A stretch of DNA of 5,639 bases from Oscillospiraceae bacterium (GTDB lineage Bacteria > Bacillota > Clostridia > Oscillospirales > Ruminococcaceae): NCBI GenBank assembly GCA_019413245.1, contig DXNX01000163.1, forward strand, positions 1 to 5,639, given 5' to 3'. Made by a program: the position numbers and the translations under genes. Each line of letters opens with the position of its first letter. Within the stretch, counting starts at the first letter, position 1. The notes under the pieces were generated by a model that was not told the origin of the DNA, made no database searches, and saw nothing but the letters and a program-made list of their open reading frames with translations. Positions 5,632-5,639 of the stretch are shown here, piece after piece.

Positions 5632-5639
5632 CGGGCACG

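Larger units (their letters stand above)
4827..5639. other. 813-nt intergenic region with no supported gene
   Basis: From the mnmE start to the window end I find no credible coding sequence. The open frames here (for example 4858-5223 and 4944-5168 on minus, 5033-5236 on plus, 5381-5638 on minus) run through palindromes and repeat copies, lack recognisable domains, and are not kept in frame between the two repeat copies. The region holds the putative mnmE promoter, a DnaA-box-like inverted repeat, two inverted terminal palindromic repeats and two inverted copies of a structured repeat. In many Firmicutes khpB (jag) and yidC lie directly upstream of mnmE; neither is visible here. Confidence 0.8.

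Noticed and set aside
4978..5639. CRISPR array
   Set aside because: The repeats are palindromic, few, inverted and unevenly spaced; there are no regular direct repeats with unique spacers and no cas genes.

Overview
The window reads as a chromosomal, probably origin-proximal, segment of a GC-rich Gram-positive bacterium of the Clostridia. I favour an Oscillospiraceae/Ruminococcaceae-type gut anaerobe such as the Faecalibacterium/Gemmiger/Subdoligranulum group. This rests on three things: the order mnmE - small membrane protein - mnmG - rsmG - ParB/Noc-family gene, strong SD sequences, and palindromic intergenic repeats of a kind I associate with that group. The taxonomic call is inference; the gene identities are firm.

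Layout. All genes lie on the minus strand, so the window reads right to left. (1) 5639-4827: 813 nt with no convincing gene. It holds a hairpin-rich repeat cluster (about 4978-5639), a DnaA-box-like inverted repeat (4904-4935) and a probable mnmE promoter (4852-4880). (2) 4826-3426: mnmE. (3) 3410-2946: a small two-TM membrane protein of unknown function, 15 nt after mnmE. (4) 2924-1023: mnmG, 21 nt further on. (5) 1030-326: rsmG, overlapping the mnmG stop by 8 nt. (6) 274-222: a strong intrinsic terminator ending this unit. (7) 192-1: the first 64 codons of a ParB/Noc-family gene that runs off the window.

How the genes work together. MnmE (GTPase) and MnmG (FAD enzyme) form the complex that installs (carboxymethyl)aminomethyl groups on the wobble uridine U34 of several tRNAs. 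RsmG methylates a 16S rRNA guanine to m7G. The operon therefore modifies the decoding machinery, with an unexplained membrane protein embedded in it. The ParB/Noc-type gene belongs to chromosome segregation or nucleoid occlusion. A near-canonical parS-like palindrome lies inside the 5' end of rsmG (981-1004), within 0.9 kb of that gene.

Most notable signals: the parS-like site inside rsmG; the inverted pair of about 110-150 bp structured repeats (5088-5236 and 5381-5631), where one hairpin has changed sequence on both arms while keeping its pairing and its loop; and a block of about 98 nt in one repeat copy that contains three successive 3-nt-loop hairpins.
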